Below, piece after piece: positions 1 to 6,129 of a stretch of 16,436 nucleotides of DNA. This DNA comes from Colwellia_A sp041890515 (lineage in GTDB: Bacteria > Pseudomonadota > Gammaproteobacteria > Enterobacterales > Alteromonadaceae), in NCBI GenBank assembly GCA_041890515.1, contig JASDWX010000079.1, positions 1 to 16,436 on the forward strand. Direction: 5' to 3'. Numbering within the stretch: the stretch's first letter is position 1; each line of letters begins with the position of its first letter. Position numbers and translations under genes: made by a program. The notes beneath the pieces were generated by a model. It was not told where the DNA came from, did no database searches, and saw only the letters and a program-made list of their open reading frames with translations.

Positions 1-34
1 CTCTTTTACCTTCTAGTCTCTATTGGCCACCATA

Positions 35-181
35 TCAAAAAGTACTTTTATTTGGCGTGCTGTAAATACCTTCACGCATTACTAACGCCGTTTTGACAAT
101 AAGGCCCTGCGCTTTGCTATTGTTAATCTTCTTTATAATATAACACCTCTTATTTTTTATACGATGCAACGATTTTTGTAT
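35..181 (-). pseudogene. Possible coding remnant, unidentified C-terminal fragment
   Basis: A minus-strand frame is open for 48 codons and ends in TGA at 35-37. Its last 25 or so residues look like real protein, including QGLIVKTALVMREGIY and then STPNKSTF. There is no ATG near the beginning of the open stretch and no ribosome binding site. The same frame stays protein-like beyond the TGA (YGGQ, then a second stop), which suggests a decayed reading frame rather than a living small gene. I do not recognise the family. A chance open stretch of this length is possible in this composition. Confidence 0.2.
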
Positions 182-349
182 TTACACTGTTTAACGTTGT
201 TGTTTTAAATACGTTGCGATGGTTGATACTTGGATAAGCTCGATTACTAACAAGTCAATAAAAAGACTATAACAGCGACCCGTTTCTCTCAAGGTCAGCC
301 TATAATATTTTGCCTATTACTCGAACGTTACGATATATAAATTGGCTGA

Positions 350-552
350 ATGTATTCAATGAGTATTGTTAGTCATTTAGCATTAACACAAGGAGAATGG
401 ACAGCTGACAATATTGTTAAAGCAGGAGTGGGGGAGCATGATTACTCATCCCAATTTATTTTTCATCATAATTGGAAGTTGCTGTATGGTATGTAGATAA
501 AACTATTAGACTAAAGGTAACCTGCCCTAGCGAGACCTTACAACAAAGATAG
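350..552 (+). pseudogene. Possible frameshifted gene fragment, unidentified
   Basis: ATG at 350 opens a 48-codon frame ending in TAG at 494-496. Its middle looks protein-like (LALTQGEWTADNIVKAG, GEHDYSSQFIFHHN). From 472 the -1 frame takes over with a second protein-like stretch (LEVAVWYVDKTIRLKV, then TCPSETLQQR) ending in TAG at 550-552. Joined by one frame change near 470, they would give a continuous protein of about 65 residues. This is the pattern expected from a decaying gene. No Shine-Dalgarno sequence precedes the ATG and I cannot name a family. The alternative is two unrelated chance frames. Confidence 0.25.
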
Positions 553-673
553 ATTTTTATGGTGAGTTATATGAATTTTCTTAATATGAAGAGTCCTTAA
601 ACCATTAGAACGCTCCATGACCTATATTTTAAAATATTGTAAAGCTTAAAAGCCTAGAGGTTTAAGCCAATTT

Positions 674-766
674 GGCACAAAACCTATACGTTTCAGACAC
701 GATAATCGAACTTTTTCCACAGGAGAAAAAGTAACTATCGTACTCACTAAACGTAAGGTTTTGGCC
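674..766. repeat. Long imperfect hairpin / palindromic element downstream of mmsA
   Basis: Nested complementary arms cover 93 nt. GGC-A-C at 674-678 pairs with GGCC at 763-766. AAAACCT at 679-685 pairs with AGGTTTT at 756-762. TACGTTT at 687-693 pairs with AAACGTA at 749-755. ACGATA at 699-704 pairs with TATCGT at 736-741. CTTTTTC at 711-717 pairs with GAAAAAG at 725-731 and closes a 7-nt loop. Single-base bulges at 677 and 686 and two internal loops interrupt the stem. It lies 23 bp past the mmsA stop. There is no long U-run on either strand, so a standard intrinsic terminator is not a perfect description. A REP/MITE-like palindromic unit or an mRNA 3' end structure are alternatives. Confidence 0.55.
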
Positions 767-788
767 TTTAGCCTTTATCTATTTCCTA

Positions 789-2279
789 TTAACTTGGAAA
801 AGCAAACGTTACGCCTTCACGTACACCACTTGAAGGCCAGCGCTGTGTGATAGTTTTACGCTTGGTGTAAAACCTAACAGCATCAGGTCCATATGCATGT
901 AAATCACCAAATAAACTGCGCTTCCAGCCACCAAAACTATGGTAAGCAACAGGCACAGGTAAAGGAACATTAATGCCCACCATACCGACTTCAATGTGGT
1001 CAGAAAAATAACGCGCTGCTTCGCCATCACGAGTAAAAATACAGGTACCATTGCCATATTCATGATCATTAATGAGTTGCATGGCTTCTTCCATAGTGTT
1101 GACTCTAATAACCTGTAAAACAGGTCCGAAAATTTCAGCTTGGTAACTGTCCATACTGGCCGTTACGTTATCAATTAACGTTGCACCCACAAAGAAGCCG
1201 TTTTTAAAGCCTTCAACCGTAGGATTACGACCATCAACAACTAATGTAGCACCTTGCTCTGCCGCACTTGAAATATAACCATTCACTTTTTCTTTATGGG
1301 CTTGAGTGATAACAGGTCCAAAATCATTGTTAGCATTTGAATATTCACCAACACGTAAACCTTGCATTGCGTGTTGCATTTTTTCAATCAATGCATCCCC
1401 AGCTTCATTACCAACAGCAACAGCGACTGATAATGCCATGCAACGTTCTCCTGAAGAACCAAATGCAGCCCCTACTAATTGGTTTACGGCATTATCCATA
1501 TCAGCATCAGGCATAACTATGGCGTGATTCTTTGCTCCACCTAGCGCTTGGCAACGCTTACCATTTGCACTTGCCGTTGCATAAATATATTCTGCAATGG
1601 GTGTTGAACCAACAAAGCTAACGGCTTTAACTCGTTGATCAGTTAACAATACATCTACCGCTTCTTTATCACCATTAATAACATTCATTACGCCATCAGG
1701 TAAACCGGCTTCTTTTAATAATTGAGCAATGAATAAGGTGGAGCTTGGATCACGCTCTGATGGTTTTAAGATAAAAGTATTACCGCAAACAATGGCGAGT
1801 GGGAACATCCACATAGGCACCATAGCAGGGAAGTTAAATGGGGTAATACCCGCAACAACACCCAGTGGTTGAAACTCACTCCACGAATCAATGTTAGGCC
1901 CAACATTTTTGCTGTGTTCACCTTTTAGTAACTCAGGAGCACCACACGCAAATTCAACATTTTCAATACCACGTTGTAATTCACCCGCTGCATCATGAGA
2001 AATTTTGCCATGTTCTTGACCAATTAATTCACAAATTTTATCAGAATTTTTTTCTAATAATTCTTTGAATTTAAACATAACACGTGCACGCTTGATGGGA
2101 GGGGTATTACGCCAAGCAGGATAAGCTTCTTGAGCGGCTGCAATTGCTTTTTCAACGGTTTCTTTTGAAGCAAGGGCAACTTTTTTTTCTGCGGTACCCG
2201 TTGCAGGGTTATAAACGTCTTGGGTGCGATTATTGTCATTACATAATTCGCCGTTAATGAGGTGTCCGATAATAGTCAT
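789..2279 (-). CDS. mmsA: Methylmalonate/malonate-semialdehyde dehydrogenase (CoA-acylating)
   Basis: NAD-dependent aldehyde dehydrogenase that oxidises malonate semialdehyde (or methylmalonate semialdehyde) with coenzyme A and loss of CO2, giving acetyl-CoA or propionyl-CoA in the cytoplasm. At 496 aa it matches the family length. Visible family marks are PFNFPAMVP near 147-155, the FVGSTP cofactor loop near 222-227, and the nucleophile Cys280 in GERCMA. GGAKNH at 247-252 has Asn where ordinary ALDHs carry the general-base Glu, which is typical of CoA-acylating MMSDH enzymes. The C-terminal FGGWKRSLFGD and FYTKRKTIT are also typical. An AAGGA ribosome binding site lies 6 nt before the ATG. 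It follows the aminotransferase gene by 61 bp and is probably cotranscribed. In this context its substrate is most likely malonate semialdehyde from beta-alanine (BauC-like role), which is inference. Confidence 0.93.
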   Translation of the reverse strand: MTIIGHLINGELCNDNNRTQDVYNPATGTAEKKVALASKETVEKAIAAAQEAYPAWRNTPPIKRARVMFKFKELLEKNSDKICELIGQEHGKISHDAAGELQRGIENVEFACGAPELLKGEHSKNVGPNIDSWSEFQPLGVVAGITPFNFPAMVPMWMFPLAIVCGNTFILKPSERDPSSTLFIAQLLKEAGLPDGVMNVINGDKEAVDVLLTDQRVKAVSFVGSTPIAEYIYATASANGKRCQALGGAKNHAIVMPDADMDNAVNQLVGAAFGSSGERCMALSVAVAVGNEAGDALIEKMQHAMQGLRVGEYSNANNDFGPVITQAHKEKVNGYISSAAEQGATLVVDGRNPTVEGFKNGFFVGATLIDNVTASMDSYQAEIFGPVLQVIRVNTMEEAMQLINDHEYGNGTCIFTRDGEAARYFSDHIEVGMVGINVPLPVPVAYHSFGGWKRSLFGDLHAYGPDAVRFYTKRKTITQRWPSSGVREGVTFAFPS

Positions 2280-2340
2280 CTGTTTTCCTTTAATGCTGTA
2301 GTTTACTGACTTTAATAATCAAAAGTGTAAAAATCAAAAG

Positions 2341-3687
2341 TTAATCAATCTCGTTAAGTGTTTCGCCAAGAGCGTTCATCAAGCTACTTATTTCAGGCAA
2401 GGTAGAAGTAAACGGTAAACCTAACTGAATAGTGTCTCCACCGTAACGTACATAAAACCCTTTTTTCCACATTTTCATTGCAATGTGGTGCGGACGTTTT
2501 GCAGGTTCACCTGTTGCGTGAGCAATGCTAATTCCGCCTGCTAAGCCATAGTTACGAATATCGACCACATGCTTACAACTTTTCAAGCTATGCAATATCT
2601 CTTCAAAATATGGTGCAATAGACTTTACTCGTTCAGGTAAGTTGTCATTGGCTAAAATATCCAATGAAGCAAGTGCTGCCGCACACCCAACAGGGTGCGC
2701 AGAGTAAGTGTATCCATGAGGGAGTTCAAGCATATACTCAGGTCCACCCGCTTCCATAAAAGTATCGTAAATTTCTTGCTTAGCAATGACGGCTCCCATC
2801 GGGAATACACCATTAGTTAACTGCTTTGCTATTGTCATTATATCAGGTGTTACGCCAAATTCAGCTGCTCCTGTATTGGAACCCATTCGGCCAAATGCAG
2901 TAATAACTTCATCGAAAATAAGTAAGATATTATGTTTAGTACATATTTCTCTTAAACGTTTTAAATAGCCTTTTGGTGGTGGAATAACGCCTGTAGATCC
3001 CGCTACTGGCTCAACAATGACAGCAGCGATATTAGAAGCGTCATATAAAGCGATCATTTCTTCTAATTCACAGGCTAATTCAGCACCAGTTTCCGGCATA
3101 CCTTTACAAAACTTATTCTCAGGTAACATCGTATGAGCCAAGTGACTTGCTTCAATACCTTGTCCGAAAATAGCACGGTTAGCACCAATACCACCGACAC
3201 TAATACCACCAAAATTAACCCCGTGGTAACCCTTTGAACGACCGATAAAGCGGGTTTTAGTTGCCATGCCTTTTTTGCGCCAATACCCTCTGGCAATTTT
3301 CAATGCTGTCTCGACAGATTCAGAGCCGGAACCGGTAAAAAATACTCGATTTAATCCTTCAGGCATTAGTTCAGTTATTCGATGCGCTAATTCAAAAGAT
3401 TTAGGATGGCCAAACTGAAAAGCGGGCGAATAGTCTAACTGATGAACTTGTTTGCTTACCGCTTCAGTAATTTCTGGGCGACTATGACCAGCCCCACAAG
3501 TCCAAAGACCTGAAAGGCCATCAAATATTTTTCGGCCATCAGCATCAGTGTAGTAATTCCCTGATGCTGAAACGATAATCCTGGGATCTTTTTTAAATTC
3601 TCTGTTTGCTGTAAATGGCATCCAATGCGCGTCTAACTGTGCTTGAGTTAAACCGTGGTTTGGTTGTGTATTGGTCTTTTTATTCAT
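2341..3687 (-). CDS. bauA: Beta-alanine (omega-amino acid)--pyruvate aminotransferase
   Basis: Class III PLP-dependent aminotransferase. The family member it most resembles, the Pseudomonas omega-amino acid:pyruvate transaminase, converts beta-alanine plus pyruvate to malonate semialdehyde plus L-alanine. At 448 aa it has essentially the same length. Visible marks are LDAHWMPFTANREF near 18-31, LSGLWTCGAGH at 58-68, the phosphate-binding GSGSE at 119-123, YHGVN at 154-158, FDEVITAFGR at 258-267 (Asp259 for the pyridine nitrogen), Lys288 in IAKQ as the PLP Schiff-base lysine, and Arg414 in FYVRYGG for the carboxylate. A good AGGTGG ribosome binding site precedes the ATG. It is the first gene of the pair with mmsA and is transcribed away from a divergent LysR gene with a LysR-type box between them. 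Taurine, GABA or other omega-amines remain possible substrates. Confidence 0.9.
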   Translation of the reverse strand: MNKKTNTQPNHGLTQAQLDAHWMPFTANREFKKDPRIIVSASGNYYTDADGRKIFDGLSGLWTCGAGHSRPEITEAVSKQVHQLDYSPAFQFGHPKSFELAHRITELMPEGLNRVFFTGSGSESVETALKIARGYWRKKGMATKTRFIGRSKGYHGVNFGGISVGGIGANRAIFGQGIEASHLAHTMLPENKFCKGMPETGAELACELEEMIALYDASNIAAVIVEPVAGSTGVIPPPKGYLKRLREICTKHNILLIFDEVITAFGRMGSNTGAAEFGVTPDIMTIAKQLTNGVFPMGAVIAKQEIYDTFMEAGGPEYMLELPHGYTYSAHPVGCAAALASLDILANDNLPERVKSIAPYFEEILHSLKSCKHVVDIRNYGLAGGISIAHATGEPAKRPHHIAMKMWKKGFYVRYGGDTIQLGLPFTSTLPEISSLMNALGETLNEID

Positions 3688-3754
3688 GATCCCACCTTAC
3701 TCTTCATAACGTTCATCGAAGTGTATGTTTAATTGCATATCTCTATTATCAATG

Positions 3755-3773
3755 ATTTAATAGGTTATTAAAT
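3755..3773. promoter_or_regulatory. LysR-type binding box (T-N11-A inverted repeat)
   Basis: ATTTAATA (3755-3762) and TATTAAAT (3766-3773) form a perfect 8-bp inverted repeat around GGT. The inner part has the T-N11-A form typical of LysR regulators (T3758, A3770, symmetric about 3764). It lies between the divergent aminotransferase and LysR genes, 67 bp from the former start and 53 bp from the latter. That position fits an activator recognition site serving the minus-strand operon and perhaps the regulator itself. Binding by the neighbouring LysR protein is inference. Confidence 0.6.
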
Positions 3774-3791
3774 TCTTACTTTTAAAACTTA

Positions 3792-3811
3792 AGTTAAGTA
3801 TATACTTACCT
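3792..3811. promoter_or_regulatory. Operator-like palindrome over the probable LysR-gene promoter
   Basis: TAAGTATATACTTA (3795-3808) is a perfect 14-bp palindrome, extended to 20 bp with one mismatched pair (AG-T..C-CT). It contains TATACT at 3801-3806, a plausible -10 box for the plus-strand LysR gene starting at 3827. A good -35 is not evident. A second perfect palindrome, AACTTAAGTT (3786-3795), overlaps its left end. A palindrome covering the -10 suggests autorepression or a second regulator, which is inference. Confidence 0.4.
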
Positions 3812-3826
3812 AACGGTGTTGGATAA

Positions 3827-4744
3827 ATGAAAAAAAATAAAAACATACTACCAAGACAGTTAGGTGATGCTCACATTCGACTTTTAAGAATTTATAAAGT
3901 AGTGATTGACTCGGGTGGATTTTCAGCGGCAGAAGTCGAGCTAAATATTAGTCGGCCTGCAATAAGCTTAGCAATAACCGAATTAGAGTCATTATTAAAT
4001 ATGAAGCTTTGCCACAGAGGACGTTCAGGTTTTTCAATAACAGAACAGGGAGAACAAGTCTATCAGTCTGCATTGCAGCTATTGGGCAGTATTGAAAATT
4101 TTAGAGCAGAAATTAATGCGATAAACACCGATCTTGTTGGAGAGTTGAATATCGGTATCACAGATAACTTAGTTACAATGGAGCAGATGAGGATCACACG
4201 TGCATTGAGCGCTTTAAAGGATCGCGCACCTGAAGTTACTATTAATATAAGAATGATGCCACCCAATGATATTGAATCAGCCATTTTAAATGGGCAACTA
4301 CATATTGGTGTTGTACCTGAATTTAGAACACTGCCTGGACTCAATTACTTGTCATTATATAAAGAGGAATCTCTCCTTTATTGTAGTGATCAACATTATT
4401 TATTTAAGCATGAATCACATGAAATTTGTGAGAGTTCGTTAACTCAATATGACGCAGTTGTGCCTAATTATCCTCAGTCGGTGGATATTAAGCAACAACA
4501 GAAAAAGCTACACGCTACCGCAACATCTACCGATAGAGAGGGTATTGCTTTTTTGATTTTAACTGGCCGATTTATTGGCTTTTTGCCTACTCATTTTGCA
4601 CATCATTGGGTAGCACAAGATAAATTAAGGGCTATTAAAGCTCATCAGATAAAATTTAATACAAACTTTTCTGTTATTACAAGTAAGGGAGCACGGAGCC
4701 ATTTGATTTTAGAGGCTTATTTAGAAGAATTAGCTCAAACTTAA
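3827..4744 (+). CDS. LysR-family transcriptional regulator (BauR-like)
   Basis: 305 aa, the usual LysR length. The N-terminal winged helix-turn-helix spans roughly residues 17-77, with the recognition region around GGFSAAEVELNISRPAISLA and the wing around CHRGRSGFSITEQG. A coiled linker follows, then a periplasmic-binding-protein-like effector domain from about residue 105 (GELNIGITDN) to the end. It is divergent from the aminotransferase/mmsA pair across a 139-bp gap with a T-N11-A box, so it probably controls that pair in response to beta-alanine or a related intermediate. The arrangement matches bauR next to bauA in Pseudomonas aeruginosa. I base the assignment on context and general resemblance, so I do not give a symbol. 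The start has only a weak GGA ribosome binding site at 3821-3823. The gene runs convergent with the thioesterase gene, with 21 bp between stops and no terminator hairpin. Confidence 0.85.
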   Translation: MKKNKNILPRQLGDAHIRLLRIYKVVIDSGGFSAAEVELNISRPAISLAITELESLLNMKLCHRGRSGFSITEQGEQVYQSALQLLGSIENFRAEINAINTDLVGELNIGITDNLVTMEQMRITRALSALKDRAPEVTINIRMMPPNDIESAILNGQLHIGVVPEFRTLPGLNYLSLYKEESLLYCSDQHYLFKHESHEICESSLTQYDAVVPNYPQSVDIKQQQKKLHATATSTDREGIAFLILTGRFIGFLPTHFAHHWVAQDKLRAIKAHQIKFNTNFSVITSKGARSHLILEAYLEELAQT

Positions 4745-4765
4745 GAGAATACGCCTAAATTTTAA

Positions 4766-5185
4766 TTAATAATGTGTTTCAGAGATAGAATGACTAAAGT
4801 GTATATGTAGTTTTTGTTTAAAGTTATTAGAAATAGGACGTGATTCTCGGGTAATAAAATCAAAGTGAACCATTACTGCAGTGCCAGAAACATGTTTAAC
4901 ACCGTTTTGCCATGCCTCTTGATATACGTCAAGCGAGCTTGTACCGATACGAGAAATATACGTCTTTATTTCAACATCATAATCAAATAAAAGGGGTAAA
5001 TGAAAGTCGATGGTGCTTTTCGCTAAAGTTAATCCCCATTGGCTGAGGTTTAAATTAAATTCGGGACTAAAGAGTCTAAATATTGGATTTCTTCCACCTT
5101 CGAACCACTGAGGAATAACCGTATTATTAATGTGTCCAAGAGCATCTGTTTCGCCTACTCGTGGCTTTATTATTTCATAAAACAT
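4766..5185 (-). CDS. Acyl-CoA thioesterase, 4HBT hotdog family
   Basis: Single-domain hotdog protein of 139 aa, the usual size for the 4-hydroxybenzoyl-CoA thioesterase/YbgC/FadM group, which hydrolyses acyl-CoA thioesters. The N-terminal signature is clear: GETDALGHINN at about 11-21 with Asp14 at the catalytic aspartate position, followed by the hotdog helix IPQWFEGGR. STIDFHLPLLFDYDVEIKTYI and the later DVYQEAW give the beta-strand pattern. The acyl chain cannot be read from the sequence. The ribosome binding site is weak (GAGATAAAT before ATG). It converges on the LysR gene, and its upstream gap carries an inverted repeat at 5285-5309. It may be unrelated to the beta-alanine genes despite proximity. 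Confidence 0.8.
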   Translation of the reverse strand: MFYEIIKPRVGETDALGHINNTVIPQWFEGGRNPIFRLFSPEFNLNLSQWGLTLAKSTIDFHLPLLFDYDVEIKTYISRIGTSSLDVYQEAWQNGVKHVSGTAVMVHFDFITRESRPISNNFKQKLHIHFSHSISETHY

Positions 5186-5284
5186 ATTTATCTCAATAAC
5201 TGTAAAATCAAACCAGAATCCAACGTATCTGTATCTAAAATATTTTGAATGCCTTTGTGAAATAATATACTTATATATGAATAG

Positions 5285-5309
5285 GGTAAATGTTTAATAT
5301 ACATTTACC
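5285..5309. promoter_or_regulatory. Inverted repeat, operator-like, upstream of the thioesterase gene
   Basis: GGTAAATGT (5285-5293) and ACATTTACC (5301-5309) form a perfect 9-bp inverted repeat with a 7-nt spacer, about 100 bp upstream of the thioesterase start. There is no T-run on either side, so it is better read as a protein-binding site than a terminator. Part of it resembles the palindrome before the LysR gene: minus-strand TAGGTAAATGTATAT here against TAGGTAAGTATAT there. The regulator is unknown. Confidence 0.4.
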
Positions 5310-5443
5310 TAAACTATTCACCTGATCTAATAGTATTGGTGACGTGGATAAAAGCTAATATCCTAGTTGATTTAGGTGCTTGTGAATTAAAACGAGAACA
5401 TAAGCAGTGAAATTTTAAAAGAGATGTCATTGAAAGTAGGTAC

Positions 5444-5962
5444 TCACTTATCTGCTGGTTTTTTGATATTGTTATTTTTAATTATTTCCTGAACGGCCAA
5501 TTCTAAGCGTGGGTCTTCAATATTAGCGCTTGTGGATTTAAAAATGACCTCATTGCTTCTATTAATAAAAAAGGTTGTTGGTGTGCCCTTGACACCGAAT
5601 TGTTGAGCAACTTTGTCACCTTTTACAGCAGTAATAAATTTGTAGCCTCTTTCAGTTATCGAGTTTTGCGGATTTACCCCTTCATCTTCATTAAAACTGA
5701 TAGCGACAATTTCAATCCCTGTACTTTTATATTTTTCTTGTAGTTCCACTAACTTTGGCTGTAATTTTTTACAATAGGGGCACCATGTAGCCCAGAAGTG
5801 CAAAATCACAGGTTTCCCCTGATAGTCTGCTAAAGAAATGCTTTGCCCCATTTGAGTTTCTAGCGTCCAATTCTCAGCTATGGCACCTTTGTCGTTATTT
5901 GCTTGAGCATTAAAAGTATATAAGCTGCTAAGTATGATAAAAAGGGATAGAACTGTTCTCAT
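5444..5962 (-). CDS. Exported TlpA/ResA-like thiol-disulfide oxidoreductase
   Basis: 172 aa. The N-terminus is a signal peptide (residues 1 to about 21, hydrophobic LSLFIILSSLYTF, probable cleavage after AQA), so the protein should act in the periplasm, possibly membrane-anchored. The thioredoxin-like domain carries the redox motif WCPYC at 60-64 (Cys61, Cys64) in HFWATWCPYCKKLQPKL and the cis-proline in GTPTTFF (Pro128). SLADYQGKPVILHFWA is typical of the AhpC/TSA-Redoxin TlpA/ResA group, which reduces periplasmic disulfides, for example in cytochrome c maturation or oxidative defence. The partner is not evident because no ccm or dsb gene is adjacent. The preceding M49-like gene ends in a strong terminator, so this gene probably has its own promoter. 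AAGAAG before the ATG is the likely ribosome binding site. Confidence 0.85.
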   Translation of the reverse strand: MRTVLSLFIILSSLYTFNAQANNDKGAIAENWTLETQMGQSISLADYQGKPVILHFWATWCPYCKKLQPKLVELQEKYKSTGIEIVAISFNEDEGVNPQNSITERGYKFITAVKGDKVAQQFGVKGTPTTFFINRSNEVIFKSTSANIEDPRLELAVQEIIKNNNIKKPADK

Positions 5963-6046
5963 AAAAATCTTCTTATATTGAGTGATGAGTTATCTTGTTT
6001 ATTACTTATTAGACCCTGATAAAGAGAATTACTTTCCGTTGTTATC

Positions 6047-6078
6047 AAAAAAAAAGCCTATCGCAGAGGATAGGCTTT
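6047..6078 (-). terminator. Intrinsic terminator of the M49-like lipoprotein gene
   Basis: AAAGCCTATC (6053-6062) and GATAGGCTTT (6069-6078) form a perfect 10-bp stem with a 6-nt loop. On the minus strand the stem is followed by nine T residues (6047-6055). It sits about 50 bp past the stop of the minus-strand gene ending at 6130 and separates it from the thioredoxin-like gene downstream. Confidence 0.9.
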
Positions 6079-6129
6079 CGGTAAACTTTAATTAGGCTTT
6101 AGTTCATAGCATGGGTTATCGTCATAACG

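Larger units (their letters stand above)
1..788. other. Gene-poor region with possible gene remnants
   Basis: No intact, recognisable gene is visible in this stretch. It contains two short protein-like open stretches, at 35-181 on the minus strand and 350-552 on the plus strand, each described separately. It also contains a long imperfect hairpin at 674-766. Between about 160 and 230 there is a weak, heavily bulged inverted repeat (GCAAC..GTATTT against AAATACGTTGC). The rest is AT-rich sequence with frequent stops in all frames. I see no RNA gene and no terminator with a proper U-tract for the minus-strand mmsA transcript that enters from the right. Confidence 0.5.

Noticed and set aside
165..217. 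Inverted repeat GCAAC..GTATTT against AAATACGTTGC
   Set aside because: Needs a 7-nt bulge and further mismatches to pair. Not distinguishable from chance in AT-rich DNA.
721..735. AGGAG at 721-725 as a ribosome binding site for a plus-strand gene
   Set aside because: No start codon at suitable spacing and no open frame follows. The sequence is part of the hairpin arm and loop.
809..1069. 86-codon minus-strand open frame within mmsA
   Set aside because: It lies entirely inside the well-supported MmsA coding sequence in another frame and has no family features. The same applies to open frames at 1306-1527 and 2054-2239.
2786..3296. Open frames overlapping the aminotransferase gene (2786-2968 plus, 3075-3296 minus)
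   Set aside because: The aminotransferase frame carries all catalytic motifs. These are shadows without start signals or recognisable domains.
4063..4344. 93-codon minus-strand open frame opposite the LysR gene
   Set aside because: Antisense shadow of a clear LysR effector domain, with no ribosome binding site or family match.
5290..5325. ATG preceded by AGGG, 11-codon possible leader peptide in the 5186-5443 gap
   Set aside because: Too short, no regulatory codon run, no attenuator downstream and no plus-strand gene following it. The ATG falls inside the inverted repeat.
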